The position numbers were made by a program, and so were the translations under genes. From Gilliamella apis (GTDB taxonomy: Bacteria; Pseudomonadota; Gammaproteobacteria; Enterobacterales; Orbaceae), in the NCBI RefSeq assembly GCF_002142155.1, contig NZ_NASD01000002.1:102751-166750 (forward strand): a DNA stretch of 64,000 nt, given 5' to 3'. The notes under the pieces were generated by a model, which had not been told where the DNA came from, ran no database searches, and worked only from the letters and a program-made list of their open reading frames with translations. Below are positions 19,205 through 27,177 of this stretch, in pieces. How positions within the stretch are numbered: the first letter of the stretch is position 1; each line of letters begins with the position of its first letter.

Positions 19205-19420
19205 ATGAAAGAATATAAAGTAGTAATTTATCAAGAAGGCGCTTTGTCTTCAATGCTCTTAGGTGCAGCTAATGCAAATCCTGAAAAATTTGGTGCTTTT
19301 TTAAATGATAATGCACAACAAGGTTGGCGTGTTATAACAATGCAAAAAGATATGCGCCGTTTGTTTTTATTCTGGCGACGAGAAGCTTACTTAGTTGTAA
19401 TGGAACGAGATCGTAGCTAA
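19205..19420 (+). CDS. DUF4177 domain protein
   Basis: 71-residue cytoplasmic protein of unknown function. It shows the family pattern of an N-terminal strand (KEYKVVIYQ), a helix before a Gly-Trp pair (LNDNAQQGWRVITM) and a closing strand (EAYLVVMERD). A clear ribosome site (aagaaggt) is found upstream. It stands alone on the plus strand, with an inverted repeat after it. The family is short and widespread, so no role is offered. Confidence 0.75.
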   Translation: MKEYKVVIYQEGALSSMLLGAANANPEKFGAFLNDNAQQGWRVITMQKDMRRLFLFWRREAYLVVMERDRS

Positions 19421-19453
19421 TAAAATAGAATAAAACCTTTTCTATATTACTAT

Positions 19454-19488
19454 TAGGAATCAATGCAAATTAACTATATTGATTCCTA
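19454..19488. repeat. inverted repeat between DUF4177 gene and EamA pair
   Basis: Arms taggaatcaat (19454-19464) and attgattccta (19478-19488) match perfectly over 11 bases with a 13-base loop. Genes on both sides converge on it, so a terminator role is likely although no T run follows on either strand. Confidence 0.55.
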
Positions 19489-19515
19489 TTAAAAAAGTGA
19501 TTATCTTAATACTAT

Positions 19516-19905
19516 TTATTCTACTGATTTACGATGTAACCTCTGCTCAGCCAAAGCAAGAAAAACAATCCCAACAATAATAGACAATGCCCCTAGTAGG
19601 CGCGTAAGCGTAATTTGTTCATTAAATGCAACAACCGATACAAACATCACAGTAACAAGTTGCAAATGCGATGCAGCAAAAGCTGGGCCAACTGGCGCTT
19701 TTTTTAACAATACCATCCAAGTGATAAATGCTCCAGCATATCCAACCATAACTAAATATGCCCACCCATGACTAAAAATTCTTAACAACCAACTCATATT
19801 TGCTTCAAAAGGCAAGGCTGAAATAGCCGTAAGTTTAAAAAAAGTTTGCCCAAAAGTATCAAAAAAGAGCAACAAGACAAAACCGATGATATAAAACTTT
19901 TTCAT
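19516..19905 (-). CDS. half-size EamA/DMT membrane protein, second of a pair
   Basis: 129 residues with four predicted transmembrane helices and a basic C-terminal tail (EQRLHRKSVE). It is a single EamA-like repeat, the size of ArnE, ArnF or SMR proteins rather than a full 10-helix DMT carrier. Its start overlaps the stop of the preceding half-size gene by one base, so the two are coupled and probably form a heterodimer. Conserved features include FFDTFGQTFFK in helix 1 and FNEQITLTRLLGALSIIVG at the end of the unit. The substrate is unknown; lipid-linked sugar flipping (ArnEF-like) or small-molecule export are options. Confidence 0.7.
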   Translation of the reverse strand: MKKFYIIGFVLLLFFDTFGQTFFKLTAISALPFEANMSWLLRIFSHGWAYLVMVGYAGAFITWMVLLKKAPVGPAFAASHLQLVTVMFVSVVAFNEQITLTRLLGALSIIVGIVFLALAEQRLHRKSVE

Positions 19906-20267
19906 TAAGTTAATCCTACTAATATCACGCCGGTAGTTATAAAAAATATCCCTAGTAATCGAAAGGGGGTTAGATGTTCTTTAAATAAGATGCGCCCAGC
20001 AAGCATCACGGTGATCATATTAAAAGAGCCTAATAAGATCCCTTGTGATAGTGGAACCTCACTTAAAAATGCTAACCAAAACACAAAACCAATGAAATAA
20101 GAACCAAATCCTAACCACAGCCATATATTACCGAATAATTTCTGCCAATAACGGCCATCTTTATCATTAGAGGTCACTGCGGCATATTTAAAAGCAACTT
20201 GCCCTACTGTGTCACAAACAATATTAACTAACCATAATAAAATAATTAAGGTTGACATGAATGACAA
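19905..20267 (-). CDS. half-size EamA/DMT membrane protein, first of a pair
   Basis: 120 residues with four predicted helices. It resembles its downstream partner in helix 1 (CDTVGQVAFKYAA compared with FDTFGQTFFKLTA) and at the end (FKEHLTPFRLLGIFFITTGV), so the pair arose by duplication. Start choice is between the first ATG and one three codons later; both overlap the 3' end of zur. Coupling to zur is the strongest clue to its physiology: a zinc- or metal-related export role is possible but unproven. Confidence 0.7.
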   Translation of the reverse strand: MSFMSTLIILLWLVNIVCDTVGQVAFKYAAVTSNDKDGRYWQKLFGNIWLWLGFGSYFIGFVFWLAFLSEVPLSQGILLGSFNMITVMLAGRILFKEHLTPFRLLGIFFITTGVILVGLT

Positions 20268-20680
20268 ATTCCATGAATTTCAAGCACACTATGTTTTATT
20301 AAAAATTCACTTTGTGTTGCTAATAACTTCAATTGACTTTCAATATTTTCAGAGTGCTTTTCGATAATCTGATGACAATTATCACAAATAAATAAAATGG
20401 ATATATGTTGCGGGTCATGAAAATGCGGACAAATAATATAACAGTTAGTTGACTCCACCTTATGAATAAAACCTTGTTCAAGTAAAAATTCCAGAGCACG
20501 ATAAATTGTTGGTGGTTTAGCTTGTGGTTCACTGACTTTTAAAAGATCTAAAAGATCATATGCGCTCATTGCTCTATTGGCTTTAAGCATAATATTTAAA
20601 ACGGTTTTACGCTGAGTGGTCAGCTTAATACCTCGTTTTTTGCATAAAGTTTCAACTTTTTCAATCAGCAAGTTATGCAT
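20246..20680 (-). CDS. zur: zinc uptake regulator, Fur family
   Basis: Zinc-responsive repressor of zinc import genes. The 144-residue protein matches Zur rather than Fur in the recognition region KPPTIYRALEFLLEQGFIHKVES (positions 55-77). It has the structural zinc cysteines Cys99/Cys102 (CDNC) and Cys139/Cys142 (CHSC). It is third in the ratA-rnfH-zur-EamA-EamA operon and overlaps the following gene. Placement with a transporter pair is unusual for zur. Confidence 0.85.
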   Translation of the reverse strand: MHNLLIEKVETLCKKRGIKLTTQRKTVLNIMLKANRAMSAYDLLDLLKVSEPQAKPPTIYRALEFLLEQGFIHKVESTNCYIICPHFHDPQHISILFICDNCHQIIEKHSENIESQLKLLATQSEFLIKHSVLEIHGICHSCQP

Positions 20681-20699
20681 TCAGTTCCCTTCATTCTAT

Positions 20700-20975
20700 T
20701 TATTTCTTTTTCAATGCCGCTTTCTTTCGTCGAATCTCTTTCGGATCATTGATTAAAGCTCGATATATTTCAATACGATCACCATCTTTTACTTGTTCAG
20801 TAAGCTCACAGCGTTTGCCATAAATACCGACAAAATGACCATCTAATTGGATATTGCATAATGATAAGATATTGGATTTTGCAATTGCTTGCAAGACATT
20901 CGTTTGTTCATCAACTGAACAATCAATAATAGTCGGCTGATTAGGTAGCGCATATACAACTTGAATATTTATCAT
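20700..20975 (-). CDS. rnfH: RnfH family ubiquitin-like fold protein
   Basis: 91-residue beta-grasp protein (UPF0125). The N-terminus INIQVVYALPNQ, the central GIYGKRCEL and the C-terminal VKDGDRIEIYRALINDPKEIRRKKAA are diagnostic of the family. It starts one base after the ratA stop, the usual ratA-rnfH pairing near smpB in gammaproteobacteria. The molecular role is not established; the name comes from rnf clusters. Confidence 0.9.
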   Translation of the reverse strand: MINIQVVYALPNQPTIIDCSVDEQTNVLQAIAKSNILSLCNIQLDGHFVGIYGKRCELTEQVKDGDRIEIYRALINDPKEIRRKKAALKKK

Positions 20976-20976
20976 T

Positions 20977-21405
20977 TTAATATATCTGCCTTGCTCTTTG
21001 CGAAAATGCTTTAACCATATTGGTCATCACTTCTTTAAAAATAGGAGAAAAAACAGCGCCCATTAATTTATTATTAAATTCAAAATCTAAACTAAAGCTA
21101 ATTTTACTGTTTTGGTTATCCAGTTGAGTAAATTGCCATCGTCCTTTTAAATGTTTAAATGGACCATCTAACAATGCCATATCAATTGAATTAGGTTCAT
21201 TAATCTTATTTATGGTAGTAAATGATTTTTTAAAGCCTAATTTTTCAACTTCAATAAAAGCAGTTAGAATGTTATCTTGTTTGCTAATAATCCCAGTTGC
21301 GATACAATCAGGGACAAATTCGGGGTATTTAGCTATATCGTTAACCAATGCAAACATTTGTTCGGTTGAATAAGGCTCGATCACCTCATGAAAAACATGT
21401 GCCAT
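20977..21405 (-). CDS. ratA: RatA family START-domain protein
   Basis: Polyketide cyclase/START-fold protein related to E. coli RatA, which was reported to block 70S ribosome formation, and to mitochondrial Coq10. Conserved parts are PYSTEQMFALVNDIAKYPEFVPDC and the C-terminal FEFNNKLMGAVFSPIFKE. I use the ATG that gives MAHVFHEVIEPYS, which fits the family N-terminus. An ATG 33 bases upstream would add a hydrophobic 11-residue extension not typical of the family. Neither has a clear ribosome site. It is first in the operon and divergent from smpB. Confidence 0.88.
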   Translation of the reverse strand: MAHVFHEVIEPYSTEQMFALVNDIAKYPEFVPDCIATGIISKQDNILTAFIEVEKLGFKKSFTTINKINEPNSIDMALLDGPFKHLKGRWQFTQLDNQNSKISFSLDFEFNNKLMGAVFSPIFKEVMTNMVKAFSQRARQIY

Positions 21406-21471
21406 AATAATAAAATTAAAAGTTAAAATTAGTGGCATATAGTATCATGTAACTCTATAATAACGCACATT

Positions 21472-21954
21472 ATGACTAAGAAAAAATCACATAAGCCGGG
21501 TTCGGCAACTATTGCATTAAATAAACGTGCACGCCATGAGTACTTTATTGAAGAGGAAATTGAAGCAGGTTTATCCCTACAAGGTTGGGAAGTAAAGTCC
21601 CTGCGAGCAGGTAAAGCAAATATTAGTGACAGTTATGTGTTACTAAAAAATGGTGAAGCATGGTTATTTGGTGCAACAATAACACCATTAAATGTTGCGT
21701 CTACACATGTCGTATGTGAACCTATGCGTACTCGAAAATTATTACTTAATGAACGTGAATTAAACTCGCTATTTGGCCAAATTAACCGCCAAGGTTATAC
21801 CGTTGTGGCATTATCCTTATATTGGAAAAATGCTTGGGCAAAGGTAAAAATTGGTGTCGCAAAAGGTAAAAAAGAGTACGATAAACGCACCGATATAAAA
21901 GAAAGACAGTGGCAAGTTGACAAAGCTCGCATAATGAAAAATGCCAATCGCTAA
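21472..21954 (+). CDS. smpB: SsrA-binding protein
   Basis: Binds the tRNA-like domain of tmRNA and brings it to stalled ribosomes for trans-translation. The 160-residue OB-fold protein has [18 protein letters not shown], the [19 protein letters not shown] core, and the basic C-terminal tail that enters the decoding centre ([20 protein letters not shown]). Its RNA partner ssrA is 36 kb away in this window (57895-58259), not adjacent. Confidence 0.97.
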   Translation: MTKKKSHKPGSATIALNKRARHEYFIEEEIEAGLSLQGWEVKSLRAGKANISDSYVLLKNGEAWLFGATITPLNVASTHVVCEPMRTRKLLLNERELNSLFGQINRQGYTVVALSLYWKNAWAKVKIGVAKGKKEYDKRTDIKERQWQVDKARIMKNANR

Positions 21955-21983
21955 TCTTACTTACAACAGCAGCAAATCTTAAA

Positions 21984-22982
21984 TTAACGATGGCGTATAA
22001 TTTTTGGCTGAATAAAAAATGCCTGATGTTTTAATTCTTTAAAATTTAATAAATCATCAATGACATTCACACAAGTCAGCGCCATCTTCTCAAAATCCTG
22101 CTCAATTGCATCTATTGGATAGTAACAATAATCAAGATAACTATTGTAATCATAAGAACATAAATAGATCTGCTTTGGATCAATTTTAGCTTCGACCAAA
22201 TAACTCAATACCTCTTGCAGTAAATTACCTGATGGCGTAAAAATAGCTTTTGGTACCCTACCCAATTTTTGATGAACATTTTTCAACAATTGGTAACCTT
22301 TATTTGGACAATAATCATCACTCACCAGCCAATCTCTATCAACTTTTAATCCAACACTTTCTAAACCTTGCTTAAATCCCTTAAGTCTAGCTTGAATTGA
22401 CGTTAACTGAATATCACAGCCAATAAAATAAAATTCATCTAACTTTTCGGCATAAGGTTTGATTAAATCAGCTACAGATTGCAATGCTTCACTAGTAATA
22501 AAAGGTAATGTCGTATCTTTTAGATAACGGTCAAAAAGTAATACTGGTGTATTTTGATTAATATCGACATAAAATTGGTCACTATCTAATGAAGTTACCA
22601 CTATCATTGCATCAACTTTACGTTCAACCAAATTTTGCGCAACTTTAAGTTCAACTTCTTTATTATAATGACTACAAGTGATCAATAATTGAATATTCTT
22701 TTGCCGAAAGCAAGCTTCTAAATGATGCAAAAACATTGAAAAAAAAGAATTTGACATATCAGGGACAATAACACCAATAGTATTGGTACTGTTAGCTTTA
22801 ACTAAATATTGATGAATATGTGATTGATCGCGGTATTTTTCTGCAATAGATAAAACTCTTTGTCTAGTTTGCGGAGAAATGCGATATTTTTTATCTCGTT
22901 TATTAAATATATGACTGACGGTCGTTGCCGACACGCCAGCCAAACGAGCAATATCATTAATTTTCAGTTTATTACTCGCCAT
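21984..22982 (-). CDS. LacI-family repressor, ScrR-like
   Basis: Sugar-responsive repressor of 332 residues. The helix-turn-helix is at about 7-27 (INDIARLAGVSATTVSHIF), followed by the hinge and a periplasmic-binding-like effector domain. The effector domain resembles the sucrose repressor ScrR: IGVIVPDMSNSFFSMF, VVTSLDSDQFY, PVLLFDRYLKD, KAIFTPSGNLLQ. It is the last gene of the permease-GH172 operon (19 bases after GH172), so it probably represses that operon. A palindromic candidate operator lies at 25472-25487. Effector predicted: fructose-containing sugar or its phosphate. Confidence 0.85.
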   Translation of the reverse strand: MASNKLKINDIARLAGVSATTVSHIFNKRDKKYRISPQTRQRVLSIAEKYRDQSHIHQYLVKANSTNTIGVIVPDMSNSFFSMFLHHLEACFRQKNIQLLITCSHYNKEVELKVAQNLVERKVDAMIVVTSLDSDQFYVDINQNTPVLLFDRYLKDTTLPFITSEALQSVADLIKPYAEKLDEFYFIGCDIQLTSIQARLKGFKQGLESVGLKVDRDWLVSDDYCPNKGYQLLKNVHQKLGRVPKAIFTPSGNLLQEVLSYLVEAKIDPKQIYLCSYDYNSYLDYCYYPIDAIEQDFEKMALTCVNVIDDLLNFKELKHQAFFIQPKIIRHR

Positions 22983-23000
22983 ATACTAATCACCTTAATA

Positions 23001-24119
23001 TTAACGTGGGGTGCGTTGTTGTTTATTTGGGAATACCGGATTGTTATTCACCGATGGACTTTGATACCAATAAGCAACACTGGCAATATCATCACAACGT
23101 TCATACAATCTGATATCATCATTACCAATTTGTTGAAACGCCAGTTTGATATTTTTGTGGAATGCTATTGGATCTGGTAGATGCCAACGGTATAAACCAT
23201 GCATTGGTAAACCATCGTCACCAAAGCCATGTACAGGATTGGAATCACCCGTTTGGAAAAAGTCACGCGTCGCATCACGGTTTGTTTGATAAGGGTAACC
23301 CATAAACATCGTTTGGAAACATTTTGCTTTTGGACGTCCTTGGCTATCTCGATTATGAAATGCCCATGCACCACCAAAGTAATCTTCTGAACCAGTTGAA
23401 TGTTGGGTTGGATATTCACTATCATCATCAAGATAGAATTTAAATTCACCTTCACCCCACCAATAACGCTCTAATGCCGTAAGGGCTAAGTAGGTACCGA
23501 CATAATAACCGTAACCTTGAACATTATCTAATATAACATAATCTTGTGCATAATTAGTTACACGTTGACGACGCCATTGTGCATGGAAATAAAGTGGATT
23601 TTCAAACGGTTTTGGCATTAACGCATAATTAATGGTAAAAAAGAAATGCTGTAAATCAGCTTCATGTTCATTATGAATCTCAATTCGCGCTTTTTTATTA
23701 AATGGCATTCTAAAATAACTATTAAAACCACCGGTTGGATTAACCACAATTGGCATTGAATTTATATCACATCTAGCACCAAAACCATTACAGAAAAAGT
23801 CACCAATTGGACTTTCTACTGAAGGAACTGTTTCATCATCCCAATAGATACGAATAACCACATCACGCAATACAAAACTACCTCGATGCGTTCTATCAGT
23901 TAAAGTAAACCACATATGACGGATCTCAGCAGGACCAGTAATTTCAGCGATAGTCACTCTTTCACCCGCTGCAATTGAAATATAGCCTTGTCCTTTTCGA
24001 CTTGGTCCTAAAGCACTCGCTTTCATGCACGATTTACCTTTTTCGCCAGTCATATTTTCTGGAGAAATTGTTCTGGTTTGTTCAAAGTTAAACTGTGTTA
24101 CTGAATTAAATATATTCAT
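23001..24119 (-). CDS. GH172-family (DUF2961) glycoside hydrolase
   Basis: 372-residue member of DUF2961, now GH172, whose characterised enzymes act on alpha-D-fructofuranosides, difructose dianhydride I or D-arabinofuranosides. Visible family features are GEKGKSCMKASALGPSRKG near the start, AEIRHMWFTL, IGDFFCNGFG, and the conserved STGSEDYFGGAW motif. There is no signal peptide, so it acts on imported sugar. It lies between a sucrose-permease-like carrier and a ScrR-like repressor, which favours a fructofuranoside substrate over arabinan. The exact substrate is unknown. Confidence 0.85.
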   Translation of the reverse strand: MNIFNSVTQFNFEQTRTISPENMTGEKGKSCMKASALGPSRKGQGYISIAAGERVTIAEITGPAEIRHMWFTLTDRTHRGSFVLRDVVIRIYWDDETVPSVESPIGDFFCNGFGARCDINSMPIVVNPTGGFNSYFRMPFNKKARIEIHNEHEADLQHFFFTINYALMPKPFENPLYFHAQWRRQRVTNYAQDYVILDNVQGYGYYVGTYLALTALERYWWGEGEFKFYLDDDSEYPTQHSTGSEDYFGGAWAFHNRDSQGRPKAKCFQTMFMGYPYQTNRDATRDFFQTGDSNPVHGFGDDGLPMHGLYRWHLPDPIAFHKNIKLAFQQIGNDDIRLYERCDDIASVAYWYQSPSVNNNPVFPNKQQRTPR

Positions 24120-24175
24120 TTTGTATCCTCAATATTTTTTATCAAATACTATTTATTAAATTACTAAAATCTGTT

Positions 24176-25429
24176 TTATGATTTAATGTTGTCTTCAAGC
24201 TTAGGACTATCTGATTTTTTATCACGGCTTAAGAAGAACACTGCAAAAATCATAAAGGCTAAAACCACTAAACCTAAGTTATTAAAAGTGGTTGCTGAAC
24301 CATGAGTATCATAGAAATTACCAACGAAGGTAGAGAACAAGATCACACCGACAGAACCAGCAACTTGATAACCAATTAAAAATACGGTAGCAGAGAGACG
24401 AGCGTTAAAATTATTATCAATATATTTAAACACTGACACTAAAATGGTTGAGATTTCTAAGCAGTGCATCAATTTTATTACTGAAATAATAGCAATGCTT
24501 TCGACATGCCCAGTTAAGAAGATTCGCGTAGCGGAAATAAAAGCAGCAAAGATTAACGCATTTTTTGCCCCTACTTTGTTAACCACAAATGGCACACAAA
24601 ACATAACTGCAGCTTCTAAAAAGACCTGAAATGAATTTAAAATACCGTATAAGCGATAACCATCATTCACATCTTCAAATTGCTGAGTGAAATAAACCGG
24701 GAATAATTGTTGGTCATAAATGTTGTACAAGCTATAAGTTCCGAGAACATAAACAACAAATATCCAGAACTTTTTCAATGCAAATACTGAAACAATTTCG
24801 TTAAAACTTAACTTTTCTTTCTTTTGAAATACTACCGAGGATGATTTGCTTAAATCAGGCTTGAAATTAAGATTGAGTATCATAAAACAGATACCTACAA
24901 CTGAGGCAGCCCAAAAATTAAGATGAGGATTAATACTAATTAAAATACCAGCGACAAACGTACCAGCTGCGTAAGCAATACATCCCCATGTACGACATTG
25001 GCCAAATTCAAAATCAAATGCTCGGCTTATTTTTTCACAGTATGAGTCGATTAACCCCATACCAGCAATCCAACCAAAGCCAAGAAAGAAACTACCAAAA
25101 ATAACACCAGCATAAAAATTATGTCGCAACAGTGGTTCATAAACATAAATTAACGCCGGTGCAGCACAAGTTATAATGATACTTTGAAACCAAATAAGGT
25201 GTTTTTTAAGCACAAGTTTGTCTTGATAAACACCATAAATGATCATGATGATCAATGAAATTAAATAGTTAAATGAATAGATGATACCGGTTTGCTTTGC
25301 AGTTAAACCAATCTCTTTACTAAGCCATATTGCATAAAAAGAAAAAACAAAACTACCAGCTGCGTAATACATAATGCTATAAAATGAAGCAAACCAATAA
25401 GTTGGTTTTTTATAAAATGCACTTGTCAT
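24176..25429 (-). CDS. oligosaccharide:H+ symporter, CscB/LacY family
   Basis: 12-helix MFS carrier of 417 residues in the LacY/RafB/CscB family. It is closer by eye to sucrose permease CscB than to LacY: SFYAIWLSKEIGLTAKQTG, YGVYQDKLVLKKHLIW, YVYEPLLRHNF, LYNIYDQQLFPVYF, LYGILNSFQVFLEA, VFLIGYQVAGSVG. The helix-4 to helix-5 signature FDFEFGQCRTWGCIAYA is intact. It is the first gene of the operon (GH172 follows after 56 bases), with a CRP-like site and a palindrome upstream. Likely imports sucrose-like or fructose-containing oligosaccharides by proton symport. Confidence 0.88.
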   Translation of the reverse strand: MTSAFYKKPTYWFASFYSIMYYAAGSFVFSFYAIWLSKEIGLTAKQTGIIYSFNYLISLIIMIIYGVYQDKLVLKKHLIWFQSIIITCAAPALIYVYEPLLRHNFYAGVIFGSFFLGFGWIAGMGLIDSYCEKISRAFDFEFGQCRTWGCIAYAAGTFVAGILISINPHLNFWAASVVGICFMILNLNFKPDLSKSSSVVFQKKEKLSFNEIVSVFALKKFWIFVVYVLGTYSLYNIYDQQLFPVYFTQQFEDVNDGYRLYGILNSFQVFLEAAVMFCVPFVVNKVGAKNALIFAAFISATRIFLTGHVESIAIISVIKLMHCLEISTILVSVFKYIDNNFNARLSATVFLIGYQVAGSVGVILFSTFVGNFYDTHGSATTFNNLGLVVLAFMIFAVFFLSRDKKSDSPKLEDNIKS

Positions 25430-25471
25430 AATTTATCCTATAAAGAGTTAAGCACTAATTTGAGTATGAAT

Positions 25472-25487
25472 AGCTAAAAATTTAGCT
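25472..25487. promoter_or_regulatory. candidate LacI-type operator before the CscB-like permease
   Basis: Perfect arms agctaaa and tttagct are separated by two bases, 43-58 bases upstream of the permease ATG. Read on the minus strand it contains the best -10 hexamer (TAAATT). A partial copy (tagctaaaaa, then ttagc) recurs at 25671-25690. Binding by the operon-encoded ScrR-like protein is inferred. Confidence 0.5.
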
Positions 25488-25508
25488 TTAACGGCTTTAT
25501 TAGATAAA

Positions 25509-25524
25509 TGTGATCAACTTCAAA
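25509..25524 (-). promoter_or_regulatory. CRP-like site of the permease-GH172 operon
   Basis: On the minus strand TTTGA-N6-TCACA matches the CRP consensus TGTGA-N6-TCACA at 9 of 10 positions. Its centre is about 44 bases upstream of the start predicted from the -10 in the palindrome, close to a class II position. Confidence 0.5.
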
Positions 25525-25702
25525 GTAATTTTATTTTTAGTAAACGGGTTAATTGGCAACAAATAAAAATAGCTTTAATAAACAGTATGTTATTTAACAT
25601 TATTAAGAGATGAATAAAAATTACAATTTAATTAAAAGAGTCAAATGTGTCGATTTAAGACTTTAAAAAATAGCTAAAAATGCAATTAGCCAATAAATAA
25701 AA

Positions 25703-25735
25703 AAATAACCGCTAATAATAAACTAGCGGTTATTT
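25703..25735 (-). terminator. terminator of the uxaC-to-GH28 operon
   Basis: Perfect 12-base arms (aaataaccgcta and tagcggttattt) enclose a 9-base loop. On the minus strand a T-rich run follows. It begins 13 bases after the GH28 stop codon and separates the two carbohydrate operons. Confidence 0.8.
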
Positions 25736-25747
25736 CAAATATCATGG

Positions 25748-27070
25748 TTAAGCCTTTAAGCTAATTAATTTACCATCTTGCTTAACAAAAGATTGATTAA
25801 CATAAACATCTTGACTATTTTTAACACATAGTGGCTCACTGACTACATTATCAATAATAACGTTATTAAACAAAACACTTTGCGCATTCTCAATAAAGAA
25901 TCCTTTACCTGCTTCTGGTTTTACATCTTTAAACATATCGACTTCACCAGCTTGTGCATTTAATTGCATTGAAACCCGAATATTATCAAAAGAGATATTC
26001 GAAATTGGCGATTCAGGGATGCCATATAAAAAACCGGCATAAGCACGTACATTTTTAGCAATAATGTTTGAAAAACTGATGTTATGGCAAGCTGGAGTTG
26101 CTTCATTTATTGGCATCGGCTCTTTATTCCAAACAATAGGCTCATTCCCTTTTGGACCACAATAATAGTAATAGTTCATCACAAACGCAGAGAGAACTTC
26201 GTCCATGACGATATTACTAAATGTGATATCAGAAATTGTTCCACCTCGACCTCGTCGAGTTTTAAACCTGACTCCGCGATCGGTTTTTTGGAATACACAA
26301 TTAGTAATCGTAACATTACGAATACAGCCACTCATTTCACTGCCAAGAACCACCGCACCATGACCATGAATCATATTACAATTAGTAATCAAAATGTTTT
26401 CACATGGACTTTTTTCTGCTGTTTCTTCAGTGCCAGCCTTTATCGCAATACAATCATCGCCAACATCAATATAACAATTGGAAATTCTTACATTACGACA
26501 AGATTCAGGGTTAATACCATCGGTATTGGGTGAATCAGCTGGGTTGAGAATCGAAATATTATCGACAACAATATTATTCGATTCCATTGGATGAACGGTC
26601 CAACTCGGTGATTGGGTTAGAAAGACTTTTTCAATAGTCACTCGTTCACAGAAATCAAAACCAATTAAATAAGGTCGTGGGTATTTAAGATTGCTTCGTT
26701 CATGACGGAATGTATGCCACCATTTTTGTCCATTACCATCGATCTTACCATTTCCGGTGATAACCACATTTTTGATATTATGTCCGTAAATACAAGGCAT
26801 ATACACATCTTGCTTAACCCCTTCCCAACGAGAATTAACCACTGGATAATCCTTAGCATCATCAGAGAAGAGTAAAGTTGCTCCTTGTTCAATAACCAAT
26901 GTTAGGTTACTACACAGCTTAATTGCTCCAGTAAAATAGGTACCAACAGGAACAATTAGCGTTCCACCACCTAATTGTTCAATATGCCCAATTGCTTTGG
27001 CAAAAGATTGAGTATTTATTGATTTGCCATCACCAATAGCGCCAAAATCTTTTACAGATATAGTCGTCAT
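25748..27070 (-). CDS. GH28 polygalacturonase-like hydrolase, cytoplasmic
   Basis: Right-handed beta-helix hydrolase of 440 residues that cleaves alpha-1,4-galacturonosyl bonds. All GH28 motifs are present: NTD at 182-184, GDD at 204-206 (GDDCIAIKAG), GHG at 236-238 and RFK at 268-270. There is no signal peptide: it starts MTTISVKDFGAIGDGK directly in the beta-helix. It should therefore act on imported oligogalacturonides, probably as an exo-enzyme releasing galacturonate. It is last in the operon, after the GPH transporter and UxaA, and feeds the Uxa pathway. Confidence 0.92.
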   Translation of the reverse strand: MTTISVKDFGAIGDGKSINTQSFAKAIGHIEQLGGGTLIVPVGTYFTGAIKLCSNLTLVIEQGATLLFSDDAKDYPVVNSRWEGVKQDVYMPCIYGHNIKNVVITGNGKIDGNGQKWWHTFRHERSNLKYPRPYLIGFDFCERVTIEKVFLTQSPSWTVHPMESNNIVVDNISILNPADSPNTDGINPESCRNVRISNCYIDVGDDCIAIKAGTEETAEKSPCENILITNCNMIHGHGAVVLGSEMSGCIRNVTITNCVFQKTDRGVRFKTRRGRGGTISDITFSNIVMDEVLSAFVMNYYYYCGPKGNEPIVWNKEPMPINEATPACHNISFSNIIAKNVRAYAGFLYGIPESPISNISFDNIRVSMQLNAQAGEVDMFKDVKPEAGKGFFIENAQSVLFNNVIIDNVVSEPLCVKNSQDVYVNQSFVKQDGKLISLKA

Positions 27071-27146
27071 AAGTTTATCCTATATATTTTGGCAAATATA
27101 ACCCTTTTAATGTGGCTTAAATATTTGCTTTGTTACTTTAAACTTT

Positions 27147-27167
27147 AGGATCAGTACAGCTGATCCT
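27147..27167 (-). repeat. intercistronic hairpin between transporter and GH28 genes
   Basis: Arms aggatcag and ctgatcct with a 5-base loop lie 11 bases after the transporter stop. No T run follows, so it probably marks mRNA processing or stability rather than termination. Confidence 0.5.
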
Positions 27168-27177
27168 GATTAAGAAT

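Noticed and set aside
26084..26533. 149-codon plus-strand frame inside the GH28 gene
   Set aside because: It is the complement shadow of a GH28 gene with complete catalytic motifs; Thr/Ile/Asn-rich nonsense protein.
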